A stretch of DNA of 33,899 nucleotides from assembly GCA_002491195.1 (NCBI GenBank), contig DKVL01000094.1, positions 1 through 33,899 on the forward strand, written 5' to 3'. The position numbers were made by a program, and so were the translations under genes. A model generated the notes under the pieces. The model saw only the letters and a program-made list of their open reading frames with translations. It made no database searches and was not told the DNA's origin. Of the stretch, positions 25,084 through 33,883 are shown piece after piece (the first letter of the stretch is position 1; each line of letters begins with the position of its first letter). This stretch comes from Lachnospiraceae bacterium UBA7179. GTDB taxonomy: Bacteria; Bacillota; Clostridia; Lachnospirales; Lachnospiraceae.

Positions 25084-25112
25084 GGAGAATGCCCCTTTTG
25101 GAGACATTCTCC
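25084..25112 (-). other. leader hairpin upstream of the zinc-ribbon gene
   Basis: A perfect 8-bp stem (GGAGAATG/CATTCTCC) with a 13-nt loop lies in the inferred 5' leader, 81-109 nt before the start codon. A nearby direct repeat (CCAGTGTGA twice, 11-bp period, about 25111-25130) adds to it. There is no T-run, so it is not a plain terminator; a leader structure is possible. Confidence 0.35.
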
Positions 25113-25179
25113 AGTGTGAGTCCAGTGTGATACTTAGAACTTCCCGGCAAAATACCTCAAAAGTTCTTCACACGCTATT

Positions 25180-25250
25180 ATTTTAGCACGCAGAAATTGG
25201 CGGACAGAGAAATTTGTCTGTCTGGCTGTTTTTTTTGCGTATTTGGTCAT
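25180..25250 (-). promoter_or_regulatory. LytTR-type direct repeats and -10 box before the zinc-ribbon gene
   Basis: Repeats ATGACCAAATACGCA (25250-25236) and ACAGCCAGACAGACA (25229-25215) have a 21-bp period, 29 nt before TAAAAT (25185-25180). Spacing is identical to the copy at 24520-24590, and most positions match. The first repeat overlaps the stop codon of the histidine kinase gene. Confidence 0.65.
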
Positions 25251-26541
25251 GGGCAGACATTGTACAGCGTGACAAATGCGGTGACAACTCCGTCCCGCTC
25301 ACCGATGCTGAACTCCCCGTCCATCTTTTCGACACTGCTCTGTACACTCTTTAACCCGATTCCATGCCAGAGCTGGTCTGACGCCGCTGTGCGCGCAAAG
25401 TCAATATGCTCCGCAGCAGTCTGATTGCAGATTTTCATACAGAGGTTATTTTTACCATATAGATATTCACTTCAACGTTGCTTCCGCTGACCTCTGCCCC
25501 CGCCGTAATTGCATTATCCAGCAGATTGCCGAGCACAGACGCGATCGCGGCGTTGTCCAGCGCAAGATTCTCCGGCAGATTGACATTGCAGAACATATGC
25601 AGATGGTGGCTCTGCGCAAGAATCTGTTTGGAATTGATCATCGCATCAATTCCGATGTATCCCGACTGCACTATGCTCGTATCTTTCCTAATCTCTCCCA
25701 TTTCCCGCTCCAGATAGTCCTTTAATCTGTCAAACTCTCCCGACTCCGCCAGCTCCGCCATATAGATCAGATGATGCTTGTAATCGTGAATCTTCGACTT
25801 CCACACCTCATAGCTTTTTGTATTTTCCTCCAGAGATTTTAGCAGCATTTCATTGTGTATATTCAAAAGCATATTTTCCTGCTGTACCGTGTATGTCCGG
25901 GCCAGCCTGATAATATAAAAAAACGAGACCAGCGACAGCGCCACCAGCATTCCCCAGACAAAGAAATCAGCCAGACCGATATGCCCCATCGCCAGAAAAT
26001 ACTGGAATATCAGCAGCGTCGTCACCAGGATTAAGATACTCAGCACTAACAGGGAAATGACATACCGTTTTCCCATCCGAAACGTATTTTCACTAATATG
26101 ATAGATCAGATAGATGACAAAAGACAACACCAGCGTATGAATCACAGTCGCTATGATGCGGTATACCGACATGGACAAAAAGACATCAAACGGTCTACCG
26201 CTTGTCAGGCTGCACATGACAAGAATGCTAAAATCCGACATGGCAAGCATCAGCATATAAAACAGACTTAGCGCCGCGCATTTGATATAATATTTTCTGT
26301 ATAAAATCACCTGGAATAAATAGAATACAAACGTAGAACTAATCATGCTCCTGCCAAGTGAAAACGGCAGAAAAAAGTCTCCCACCTCCACAATCAGTAC
26401 GGAGATCACCGCCGCTAACGCAAACTGGTATTTCCGCTTTTTGAAGAAATCAATGTCCAAAAACACACTGCAAAATACATAGCAAAGCCATGTCTCAATT
26501 CCTGTTGCCGCACTGTCCTGTATGAGGGAAATTGTATTCAT
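25247..26541 (-). pseudogene. GHKL (AgrC/ComD-type) sensor histidine kinase, single-base frameshift
   Basis: The ATG at 26541 overlaps the response-regulator stop (ATGA), with GGAGGG 8 nt upstream. About six membrane segments (residues 10-215) precede a dimerisation helix with the phospho-His in KIHDYKHHLIY. The N-box (VLGNLLDNAITAGAEV) is in frame. At 25449-25453 a run of five A (minus strand) puts the frame into a stop 5 codons on. With six A the reading continues as VKNNLCMKICNQTAAEHID through the G-box HGIGLKSVQSSVEK to a stop at 25247. The gene is otherwise whole, so the break may be a sequencing error, slippage, or a recent loss. If real, the protein lacks half of its ATP lid and would be inactive. 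It would sense a peptide or cell-envelope cue together with the LytTR regulator. Confidence 0.85.
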
Positions 26542-27272
26542 GAATGATCCCTCCAATACTCAGAAATCATTGCGGAGACTTCCCGCTGCCGGCGGCGGCT
26601 GACAGGGATTTCGATTTCCCTCGCGCCGTCAAGCACTACCATTCCGCTCCTGCGCGTCCTGACATAGCGAAGATTCACCACGCATCCACTATGAACATAC
26701 ACAAAGCTGCCATCCTTTGCGTCGATTTCCGCTTTCAGTTCCTTTAGCTTCTTCCAGATCATGTAAGTTCCGCCCTGCGCTGTGTACACGCAGACGCGTC
26801 TGTTTTCCATCTGAAAATGGGTGATGTCAGCGATCTTTACCGACACTTCTCCCTCCTGCGTCCTAAGGCAGACAGAAAAGCTCTGCTGTGCCGATAATTT
26901 CGCTACGGCGGCTTTCATCGCGGAAGGCAGCTCCTCTTTCATATATTCCTTTCTGATATATCGAAACGGCGCATATTGGAAAGACATATATACAAACTCC
27001 TCATGTGCCGTCAGAAAGATCACGATGATATCCCTGTCCTCATCGCGGATCATCTTTGCGATTTCCAGCCCGGATCTGTCCGGCATATCAATATCCAGCA
27101 GCAGGATATCCGTCTGCTCATTCTCAGACTGGATTCTTTTCATCAGACTGTCCGAGTCCGTATACGTCATAATCTCGATTTCCTCATTCCACTGATGCGT
27201 CATGTCTGTCAGGAATTGTCTGGTTTGATTCAGTGACATGGCATCGTCATCACATATAATCAACTCTATCAT
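26538..27272 (-). CDS. LytTR-family response regulator
   Basis: 244 residues from an ATG at 27272; a TTG three codons upstream (27281) is the alternative, and neither has a strong ribosome site. The receiver domain (1-115) has the acidic pocket CDDDAM and the phospho-acceptor Asp60 in ILLLDIDMPDRSG. The LytTR DNA-binding domain (about 140-240) contains FVYVHSGCVVNLRYV and the basic end RRRQREVSAM. It overlaps the GHKL kinase by 4 nt. LytTR proteins bind direct repeats spaced about two helical turns, which is what is seen before two neighbouring transcription units (24555-24590, 25215-25250). It is therefore the likely activator of the lipoprotein/EIIC-EAL operon and the zinc-ribbon gene. Confidence 0.93.
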   Translation of the reverse strand: MIELIICDDDAMSLNQTRQFLTDMTHQWNEEIEIMTYTDSDSLMKRIQSENEQTDILLLDIDMPDRSGLEIAKMIRDEDRDIIVIFLTAHEEFVYMSFQYAPFRYIRKEYMKEELPSAMKAAVAKLSAQQSFSVCLRTQEGEVSVKIADITHFQMENRRVCVYTAQGGTYMIWKKLKELKAEIDAKDGSFVYVHSGCVVNLRYVRTRRSGMVVLDGAREIEIPVSRRRQREVSAMISEYWRDHS

Positions 27273-27455
27273 TTTTGCCAATATTCCTATCTGTTGATTT
27301 TTCTAATTTCCTGAGGAGCTGTTAATCAATAACTTGTTAATTTAACGCCGTATAATTGATGAGTTATTTGTTTACAGTTCCCAACACGACTATCATATCA
27401 CTTTTTTTGTGGGATTGCCACAGATTCGTTGAAAGCAATTCCTAAGTCCCGCTCA

Positions 27456-28205
27456 CTATGACTGCCCATCAATCAGCTGTAACAATTTTTCCGTATATTT
27501 CATGCTATGATTGATGCTTAAATCCCCATGGTAGTAATGCGGTAATATTTCAAGCATGGACTTACTGATCTTTTCCCTGAGTAATCCGGCGGACATTTTC
27601 ATGATTCTTTGCTCCTTTCCGCCGACGAGGATAAGCACTTTTGCCTGACAGCCAGTTATTGCATCCCTCAACTGATATCCGGCATTCGCTCTTAAAAAAG
27701 AAATCATATCTTCTTTTTTGATCCGCGAGCTGTCATAAAAATAATCTTCAAACAGGGAACAATGCATATGAAGGGATTGAAACTGTAATTTGGCAAACCA
27801 CCGCTTTTTTATGAGAGGATAGCACAACGAACATGCGGGGGCAATCAAATACTCCGTCATTCTCATCGGCATAACCAGCGCACTCTCTATCACGGCAAAC
27901 TCACAAATATGATTTCGCTGCGAGAGCATTTCCACCAGGATCTGCCCGCCAAGCGAAAGACCTCCTGCCAGCAGAATATGACCGCCAAACTTCTCATCGA
28001 TATAGGAAATCATCTCTTTTGCATTCTTTTCAATTGTGGTAAAAGAAAGATCGCTTCCGGTATGACCATCCAGGATTGGTATCACGATGTGAAAACGGTT
28101 TTTCAGCTGCTCTGCCGTTTCCCTGTAATTCCACCATGACAGCCCGCCTCCGTGAAGAAGAATTATGACATCCTGATTAGATTTCCCAAATTCCACTGTT
28201 TTCAT
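27456..28205 (-). CDS. alpha/beta hydrolase
   Basis: 249 residues from an ATG at 28205 (AAAGG 6 nt upstream). The alpha/beta-hydrolase core is clear: oxyanion motif LHGGGLSWWNY (17-27), nucleophile elbow GGLSLGG with Ser84, a cap region (about 110-170), then KVLILVGGKEQ and a C-terminal His in HYYHGDLSINH. There is no signal peptide. The substrate class (esterase, lipase, peptidase) cannot be read. It stands alone between the LytTR genes and the Bce-type transporter. Confidence 0.85.
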   Translation of the reverse strand: MKTVEFGKSNQDVIILLHGGGLSWWNYRETAEQLKNRFHIVIPILDGHTGSDLSFTTIEKNAKEMISYIDEKFGGHILLAGGLSLGGQILVEMLSQRNHICEFAVIESALVMPMRMTEYLIAPACSLCYPLIKKRWFAKLQFQSLHMHCSLFEDYFYDSSRIKKEDMISFLRANAGYQLRDAITGCQAKVLILVGGKEQRIMKMSAGLLREKISKSMLEILPHYYHGDLSINHSMKYTEKLLQLIDGQS

Positions 28206-28383
28206 CTTTCGCCTTTCTCTAAGGAACTGTTCCAAGATAACCTATGCATCATGACTTGCCTATTTCTAAACAGCTCCTAAAATGCCATATTTTCAGACCT
28301 GGCACATTAATCCAGTTATAAATTTTACATAGTCATTCCCATATTTCAACAGGCGTCGTATCAATCGAACAGTGGAAAGATGT

Positions 28384-28470
28384 TCAGGCGTGAAGCATTG
28401 TATAGATTACTGCCAATACCGCCACTGCCGCCAGTACGATCATGCAGATGGCATAATAGCTCTTTTTCAT
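28384..28470 (-). CDS. 28-residue single-span membrane peptide
   Basis: An ATG at 28470 follows AGGTGA 7 nt upstream, only 7 nt after the stop of the ABC permease gene. The product is a short basic start (MKKSYYA) plus one hydrophobic helix (ICMIVLAAVAVLAVIYTMLH). It would be cotranscribed and translationally close to the transporter. Tiny membrane partners of Bce-type exporters are known (VraH in Staphylococcus, which is longer), so an accessory role is an inference. I know of no family for this sequence. Confidence 0.55.
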   Translation of the reverse strand: MKKSYYAICMIVLAAVAVLAVIYTMLHA

Positions 28471-28477
28471 ATCCCTG

Positions 28478-30484
28478 TCACCTCTTCCCATGAAATACCA
28501 TCCGTTTGCACGATGCAGCTGTCGCCGCATAATATCCGCCATAGATCAACAGCAGTACAAACAATGTTACGATCACGGAAGTCCTGATTTCCATATTGTA
28601 GAATGTGCTCACCTTTTCTATCACTACCGGAAGAGACAATATGGTGTAAAAAACTGCAAGTACCAGCGGCGCTGCAAAATAAATCCCCACCTGACGTGCC
28701 ACTGCCGACTGCATCATCTTATCGCTGACGCCCTGATTCTTCAGTATCCTGTATCGTACACGGTTATCAGACATTTGGGTGAGCTGCTGTACGGAGATCA
28801 ACGCCACGCTGATCAGCAGAAAAACAATGCCAAGATAGGAAAATTCATATACCGGAAGCCCAAAAGCCAGATAATACATGGTGTAGATCCTTGCTTTTGA
28901 TGTCCAGCCAAACGGCGTGTGGTCCAGGTCATGCTCCACCAGCCTGTTCAGCATGGAATTGGCATCGTCTGTATCCGTCCCCTCCTTCCAGAATCCCTGC
29001 AGGGTATACTGGTCGGTCTCTGACAGCGCGGCCACCGCATCCGGCACGATCAGCGTTCCCCTGTCATTATTGGATACGGAAGTCATCTCATAGACATACC
29101 CGTATATTTTCCGGTCAGCCAGGCGAAGCTTCTTTCCGTTGACGGTCACACCGTCCGTATGATCCGCGAAATATTTCACATACTCATAAGTCCCCTTATA
29201 GTTACAGTTGATGACAAACGCATCCTCTGGCAGTTCGACGGCGGGATAGCCTTGCGCCACTAAGCATTTGTTATAATCAGAGATACTCAAAATGCATACC
29301 GAACATTCCGGAAGTACGCTGTCAACATCCCAAAACTGTGTTTCCTGTCCCTCAAAGAGCTGCTTGTATGTAAGATCGTTTGCACACTTATCCTCGATCT
29401 GAAAACTTGTGTCAATGATTGCGGAAAGATCAGAGGGATATTCATAGTTTGCAGCGGCATGAATCACATCCGGATCTTCCCCTTCATAGGACAAGACAAA
29501 ATCGTACGGCGTAAAATCTTTTGAGAGGTTCGCCATTGTAACTGCAATGCTGGTACTCGTCGTGATCAGCAGGATCGTTATCGAAAGCAGAAGACAGACA
29601 ACGGACATTGACAGAAAATTTCCCTTAATCCTGCTTCCCACCTGCCTTACAATAAAACAATTAATACCCTTAAAATAGAATTTTCTATTTCTGCGCGCAA
29701 GCAGAAGGAAAATGACAGCTGCAGAATAAAATATCAGAACAGTCGCCGCCGCAATCAGAATCACACCACATACCATCCGATTTTTACCTGGGAGAACGTC
29801 CCTGGTCCTTAACATCAGTGCAGACAGCACAAGGCAGAGGATACCGGCGGCAAAAGAAATGATGCAGACTGCATTTCCGCTTTTTTTCAGTTCTTCATTT
29901 CTGCGCTCCGCAGTCAAAAGATCGATCAGCTTTACTTTCGATACCGTCACAAGATTCAATGTCATCGCAAGGAAATAAATAATCCCAAAACAGAGCAGCG
30001 TATTTTTCAGGGCATCAACAGAAAAGGAAAGCGTAAAATCCGAAACCTGCCCGCCGAACACCCGCAGACACGCAATCACAAGAAGCTGCGCAAGAAACGT
30101 TCCTGCCAGAATTCCCGTCACAAGGGAAAGCAGCCCGATCAGAAACGTTTCTCCAATAAAAATCATGGAAATTTTCTGCTTTTTCATGCCCAGCAGCATA
30201 TACATTCCAAGCTCCTTGTTCCTTCTTCTCAGCAAAAAACGGTTGACATACAGAATCAAAAAACCGATCAGTATCGAGATCATCCGCGATAACAGCGTCA
30301 GTGTACTGCTGATCGCTCCTGTCAGCTGTCTGAAATCCGCATTGATACGCTCCATCGCGCCTGACTGCAGCGCCGCGTTAAATGCGTAAAATACACTGAT
30401 GGAAATCACAAGCGTCATAAAGTAAATAAGATAATCCCTGATATTTCTCACCAGATTTCGATAGATCAGTTTATAAGTCCTCAT
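28478..30484 (-). CDS. BceB/FtsX-type ABC transporter permease
   Basis: 668 residues from an ATG at 30484 (GGAGG 8 nt upstream, overlapping the end of the ATPase gene). The start YRNLVRNIRDYLIYFMTLVI is typical of BceB-like permeases. Ten membrane segments are expected, with two FtsX domains (about 60-190 and 530-665) and a large outside loop (about 310-525) that in this family binds peptide antibiotics. It pairs with the ATPase gene upstream (30471). BceAB-type pumps defend against lantibiotics or bacitracin-like peptides. The permease seems whole, although its ATPase and kinase genes are damaged. Confidence 0.92.
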   Translation of the reverse strand: MRTYKLIYRNLVRNIRDYLIYFMTLVISISVFYAFNAALQSGAMERINADFRQLTGAISSTLTLLSRMISILIGFLILYVNRFLLRRRNKELGMYMLLGMKKQKISMIFIGETFLIGLLSLVTGILAGTFLAQLLVIACLRVFGGQVSDFTLSFSVDALKNTLLCFGIIYFLAMTLNLVTVSKVKLIDLLTAERRNEELKKSGNAVCIISFAAGILCLVLSALMLRTRDVLPGKNRMVCGVILIAAATVLIFYSAAVIFLLLARRNRKFYFKGINCFIVRQVGSRIKGNFLSMSVVCLLLSITILLITTSTSIAVTMANLSKDFTPYDFVLSYEGEDPDVIHAAANYEYPSDLSAIIDTSFQIEDKCANDLTYKQLFEGQETQFWDVDSVLPECSVCILSISDYNKCLVAQGYPAVELPEDAFVINCNYKGTYEYVKYFADHTDGVTVNGKKLRLADRKIYGYVYEMTSVSNNDRGTLIVPDAVAALSETDQYTLQGFWKEGTDTDDANSMLNRLVEHDLDHTPFGWTSKARIYTMYYLAFGLPVYEFSYLGIVFLLISVALISVQQLTQMSDNRVRYRILKNQGVSDKMMQSAVARQVGIYFAAPLVLAVFYTILSLPVVIEKVSTFYNMEIRTSVIVTLFVLLLIYGGYYAATAASCKRMVFHGKR

Positions 30485-31190
30485 CGCTGTCACCTCCCAG
30501 GAGCGCTACCACACTTAGAATCTTTGTGTAAAATGCTTTCCGGTCGTCAGCTCCCCTTACCAGCTCGTGAAAAATACGCCCGTCCTTGATAAAGAGAATC
30601 CGCCGACAGTAGGAGGCTGCCATCGAATCATGTGTCACCATCATAATTGTGGCCTCTTCCATCTCATTGAGCTTTGTCATCTGCGAAAGCAGCATCCGTG
30701 AGGACTTGGAGTCAAGGGCGCCTGTCGGCTCGTCCGCAAGAATCAGCGCAGGCTTTGTGATGATCGCCCTCGCCGCAGCGATTCTCTGCTGCTGCCCTCC
30801 TGACATTTCATAGGGATATTTCTCCAGAACCTCTCCGATATCCAGAAGTTCTGCTGTCTCCCGTATTCTTTGATCAATCTCCCGCTCCGGGACTTTCAGG
30901 ATCGAAAGCGCCAGCGCGATATTTTCATATGCCGTGAGCGTGTCGAGCAGATTGAAATGCTGGAAGATAAACCCAAGCTCCTTGCGTCTGAAATCAGCCA
31001 GCTTCCCTCCATGCAGTCTTGTGATATCATTTCCTTCGATCATAATGTGCCCCGATGTGACTGTATCAATCGTGGAAATGCAATTTAGAAGCGTCGTCTT
31101 GCCCGAACCCGACGCCCCCATGATACCCACAAATTCACCTTTTTTCATCTCAAACGAATTTTGCGCCGATTCTGCCGTTTTCACCAGTAA
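30471..31190 (-). pseudogene. BceA-type ABC ATPase, N-terminus missing
   Basis: Family homology begins at about 31165 (QNSFEMKKGEFVGIMGASGS) and includes Walker A GASGSGKTT, Q-loop FIFQHFNLL, signature MSGGQQQR, Walker B ALILADEPTGALD and the H-loop His in MVTHD. The usual ~25 N-terminal residues (first strand and aromatic A-loop) are missing. The only in-frame ATG upstream (31241) lies inside the kinase gene in another frame and would add unrelated residues. At the junction (31160-31173) the sequence passes directly from the kinase G1 region into the ATPase. Deletion of the kinase end and ATPase start is inferred. The gene may be expressed poorly or not at all. Confidence 0.75.
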
Positions 31191-32202
31191 ATCCCTTGTC
31201 AAAAATACGCCCGACGTCACCCTCTGAGATCCCGATGCCATTATCCCTGATTTCCAGCCGCACGCATTCGTCTGCGGCTATTCCGTTAAACGAGAGAGAA
31301 AACCCGTCTTTTTTATATTTTACGGCGTTTGAAATGATCTGCCCCAATATAAAAACCATCCACTTACGGTCTGCAAATACTTCATATTCCAGATGGTTCA
31401 TGGAAATAGAAGCCTTTGCATGAATCAATGTCATGGAATTTTCTTTGAGTGCATCGGACACTATTTCCCCCAAAGAGGTACCCTCAGCCATAAAATCCTT
31501 CGCGACAAAAGTACTTCTTGCATAGTAATGCGCCTGCTCCACAAGTAGATCGATTTTCCTTAGTTCCTGGTCAATCTGCTTTTTTACCTGATCGGTCTCT
31601 TCCCATTGTTCATCGGACTGTACTTCTGGACGATGATCCAGTTTATCCATTAACAGACGAAGCATTGTGAGCGGCATCTTGATTTCATGTACCCAGACTT
31701 CCACATAATCCCGGTACTCACCCATGCTGCGCTGTACGTCCGCGATCTGATTATTCATATACAAATCTGCCTCTCCCAGCAGCCGTTGCAAAAGCCTGCC
31801 CTCTGCAAAATCCGCCTCCTCCATCACATCATGCAGCAGCGTCTTTTCATTCAAGGCTGTTATCCTGTCCGTCAAAGCATGGTAATAGCGCCACCTATGA
31901 TAAAAATCCCATATAAAAACAGCCAGCAGCGGTAAAAAAAAGAGCAGCAGCAGAAAGACAATAAATACTTTCTTCGTGCCAATCAGCCACAAAAAAGCGG
32001 CAACCAGCATTGCGGAACCTCCGGCTGCAATGATATCTATCTCAAAAATATCCCTTACCGCCAGCGCTGTTGCTTCCATCCCAACATAAGCCTGGTCATA
32101 TACACTATCCGCAATGCGGTTTGACGCTACCAAAAGCAAAATGATTCCCAAAACAATTGACGGAACCAAAGACAATGCAATCATTTTTGCTCTTAACTTC
32201 AT
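31150..32202 (-). CDS. chimeric ORF: chemotaxis-receptor N-terminus joined to a truncated BceS-type histidine kinase
   Basis: 350 residues; AAGGGG 8 nt before the ATG. Residues 1-54 (KLRAKMIALSLVPSIVLGII, then YDQAYVGMEATALAVRDIFE) look like the start of a methyl-accepting chemotaxis protein with a Cache-type sensor. From residue about 56 it is a two-span intramembrane-sensing kinase of the BceS type (WLIGTKKVFIVFLLLLFF), with the H-box YVEVWVHEIKMPLTMLRLLM, N-box ILGQIISNAVKYKK and G1 box DNGIGISEGDVGRIFDKGFT. It stops after GENGR, so the G2 box (GMGLY-like) and the last ~45 residues are missing. Kinase activity is unlikely. No response regulator for it is present. The two joins at about 32035-32045 and 31160-31173 are probably deletions or assembly faults. 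Confidence 0.7.
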   Translation of the reverse strand: MKLRAKMIALSLVPSIVLGIILLLVASNRIADSVYDQAYVGMEATALAVRDIFEIDIIAAGGSAMLVAAFLWLIGTKKVFIVFLLLLFFLPLLAVFIWDFYHRWRYYHALTDRITALNEKTLLHDVMEEADFAEGRLLQRLLGEADLYMNNQIADVQRSMGEYRDYVEVWVHEIKMPLTMLRLLMDKLDHRPEVQSDEQWEETDQVKKQIDQELRKIDLLVEQAHYYARSTFVAKDFMAEGTSLGEIVSDALKENSMTLIHAKASISMNHLEYEVFADRKWMVFILGQIISNAVKYKKDGFSLSFNGIAADECVRLEIRDNGIGISEGDVGRIFDKGFTGENGRIGAKFV

Positions 32203-32570
32203 CGTAAAATCCCCTTTGCCCTCCGCGCCCGATATTCGATCCTGACGCTATCCTTATGCTCTAATACAAAACGAAAATAATGAATCATATGTTCCGTATC
32301 ATGATAAATACCAAAGGGTTGAAGATAACCTTCCGCCTCATCATATCTCCGAAGTATAATGTCAAAATAGGTAGAAAAAATTTCTTCCTTAGATTTGAAA
32401 TTGCGATAGTAAGTCATCCGGGGCACATCGGCAATCTGGGCCAATTCTGTAATTTTAATATCAGATAAGGGTTTTGTTTCAATTAATTTAGATAAAGCCT
32501 GTGCGATGCATTCCTTCATAAAAATGTTTGTTGTGCGATATTTTCCTTTTTCATTCACGTGCTGCTTCAT
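32199..32570 (-). CDS. TetR/AcrR-type regulator, C-terminally truncated
   Basis: 123 residues. The N-terminal DNA-binding domain is complete (MKECIAQALSKLIETKPLSD, then ITELAQIADVPRMTYYRNFK and SKEEIFSTYF). The ligand domain stops after HYFRFVLEHKD (about residue 107); the remaining residues (SVRIEYRARRAKGILR) look like translated leader of the next gene, whose ATG overlaps its stop (ATGA). Family members are about 180-200 residues. The ATG at 32570 has a poor ribosome site. A deletion near 32245-32255 that removed the end of this gene is inferred. It might still bind DNA but could not sense normally. Confidence 0.75.
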   Translation of the reverse strand: MKQHVNEKGKYRTTNIFMKECIAQALSKLIETKPLSDIKITELAQIADVPRMTYYRNFKSKEEIFSTYFDIILRRYDEAEGYLQPFGIYHDTEHMIHYFRFVLEHKDSVRIEYRARRAKGILR

Positions 32571-32668
32571 GCAACTTTCACACCCATTCTATTATTACCT
32601 GCTATTTTTAACACAAAATACCCATTTCCTCCTTAGTAATTAATCTTTTTCTATTTTTATCACAAAAA

Positions 32669-32695
32669 GAAGCATAATTCAATCATCTAAGCTTC
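32669..32695 (-). terminator. weak terminator at the end of the LacI gene
   Basis: GAAGC/GCTTC 5-bp stem with a 17-nt loop and TTTTTG on the minus strand. The stem includes the last codons and stop of the LacI gene. Confidence 0.4.
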
Positions 32696-33744
32696 AACTG
32701 TGACAAATTTGGAGAATTTGTTCTGTTACGCGCCAACAATAACTCTTTTCGCTCACATGTGGACTCCCTGGGGATAATTCTGCCCTGCAGGACATCGATT
32801 CTGCCTGTTTCTTCTCCCCGGATGAGCGCTATCAGGTGGTCAGCGGCAAGCGTTCCCTGTCTCTCAAAAGAAGTTCTGACAGTTGTGACCGATGGTTTTA
32901 CCAGATGTGCAATCTCAATATCATCACAGCCGACAACACTGACCTGTTCTGGCACCTGAATCCCCGCCTTCTGCAGCGCCGCGATTGTTCCGATCGCGCT
33001 CACATCGTTCGCGGCAAACACTGCATCTGGCAATGGTCTGCCGCTATCTGCAAACTGTTTCATAGATTGATACGCTGTCTCTTTCTCAAATCTTCCTGCT
33101 ATAATATAATCCTCCTTCAGAATAATACCCTTGCTTCTAAGCCCTTCCCGAAAGCCCTTTAACCGTTGTATATTGTCATAATTGTCATCAGGTCCATCCA
33201 TGTAAGCAAATGTGCGATGCCCTAATCCAACCAGATATTCTGCGACCATTTCTCCCTCATGGTACGAGTCGAACACAACACAGGACAGCTTCTCCCCTTC
33301 CAGCTCCCTGTCCATAAAAATCACTGGAGTCTGTGTTTCTGAAAAGAGCGCTGTCTCCCGCTCCCCAATATACCGATTTAATATAATAGCGCCATCGATC
33401 CGTCTGCCAAGGATATTGGCCATCATAGTCTCTGATTTTTCACTGACAAATATATTTAGCTCATAGCCATACATCTTACATCGCTGATATATGGCATCAG
33501 CAAGGATATTATAATATTCGCCTCTCACGGACGTGACAAAAAGCCCAATCACATTGGTGTACTGGGATTTTAGGTTCCTGCCATTCAGATTCGGCACATA
33601 ATTCAACCGTTCTGCCACTTCCAGAATATGCTGCCTTGTCTCAGGGCGGAGCACATCTACACCGTTCAGTGCATTGGACACTGTTGATATCGATACGCCC
33701 GCCTCTCTGGCTACGTCTTTGATTGTTATTTTCTGTGTTTTCAC
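32683..33744 (-). CDS. LacI-family transcriptional regulator
   Basis: 353 residues from a GTG at 33744 with GAGAGGG 6 nt upstream; a longer in-frame start (33846) crosses the promoter and is rejected. The helix-turn-helix (TIKDVAREAGVSISTVSNAL, then NG) and hinge (RPETRQHILEVAERLNYVPN) are canonical. The effector domain has FAANDVSAIGTIAALQKAGI and VSVVGCDDIEIAHLVKPSVT. The protein should bind a sugar and release a palindromic operator. No operator-like palindrome is seen just before its own start. The A/T-rich operators with a central CG at 19810-19860 are candidate targets, though distance makes this only a possibility. Confidence 0.93.
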   Translation of the reverse strand: MKTQKITIKDVAREAGVSISTVSNALNGVDVLRPETRQHILEVAERLNYVPNLNGRNLKSQYTNVIGLFVTSVRGEYYNILADAIYQRCKMYGYELNIFVSEKSETMMANILGRRIDGAIILNRYIGERETALFSETQTPVIFMDRELEGEKLSCVVFDSYHEGEMVAEYLVGLGHRTFAYMDGPDDNYDNIQRLKGFREGLRSKGIILKEDYIIAGRFEKETAYQSMKQFADSGRPLPDAVFAANDVSAIGTIAALQKAGIQVPEQVSVVGCDDIEIAHLVKPSVTTVRTSFERQGTLAADHLIALIRGEETGRIDVLQGRIIPRESTCERKELLLARNRTNSPNLSQLKLR

Positions 33745-33780
33745 TCTGTACCCTCTCACATGATCAACTGTCACACTCTT

Positions 33781-33808
33781 ATTATAATATTCCCGCAGTA
33801 TTTTGCAA
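33781..33808 (-). promoter_or_regulatory. promoter of the LacI gene
   Basis: TTGCAA (33808-33803), a 16-nt spacer and a consensus TATAAT (33786-33781), 37 nt before the GTG start. Confidence 0.65.
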
Positions 33809-33863
33809 TACATTTTCCCGCAGCTCACTCTCAGGCATTTGGTCATTTACCGTTCCCCCGTTC

Positions 33864-33883
33864 CAGTAACAACAGCGTTACTG
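33864..33883. other. inverted repeat upstream of the LacI promoter
   Basis: CAGTAAC and GTTACTG with a 6-nt spacer. It could be an operator or the end structure of a gene beyond the window; nothing more can be said. Confidence 0.35.

Noticed and set aside
27311..28280. An inverted 10-mer (AGGAGCTGTT) flanking the alpha/beta hydrolase gene, as if the gene were a small mobile unit.
   Set aside because: Similarity fades beyond ten bases, no target duplication or transposase is seen, and a 10-mer pair is not rare over a kilobase.
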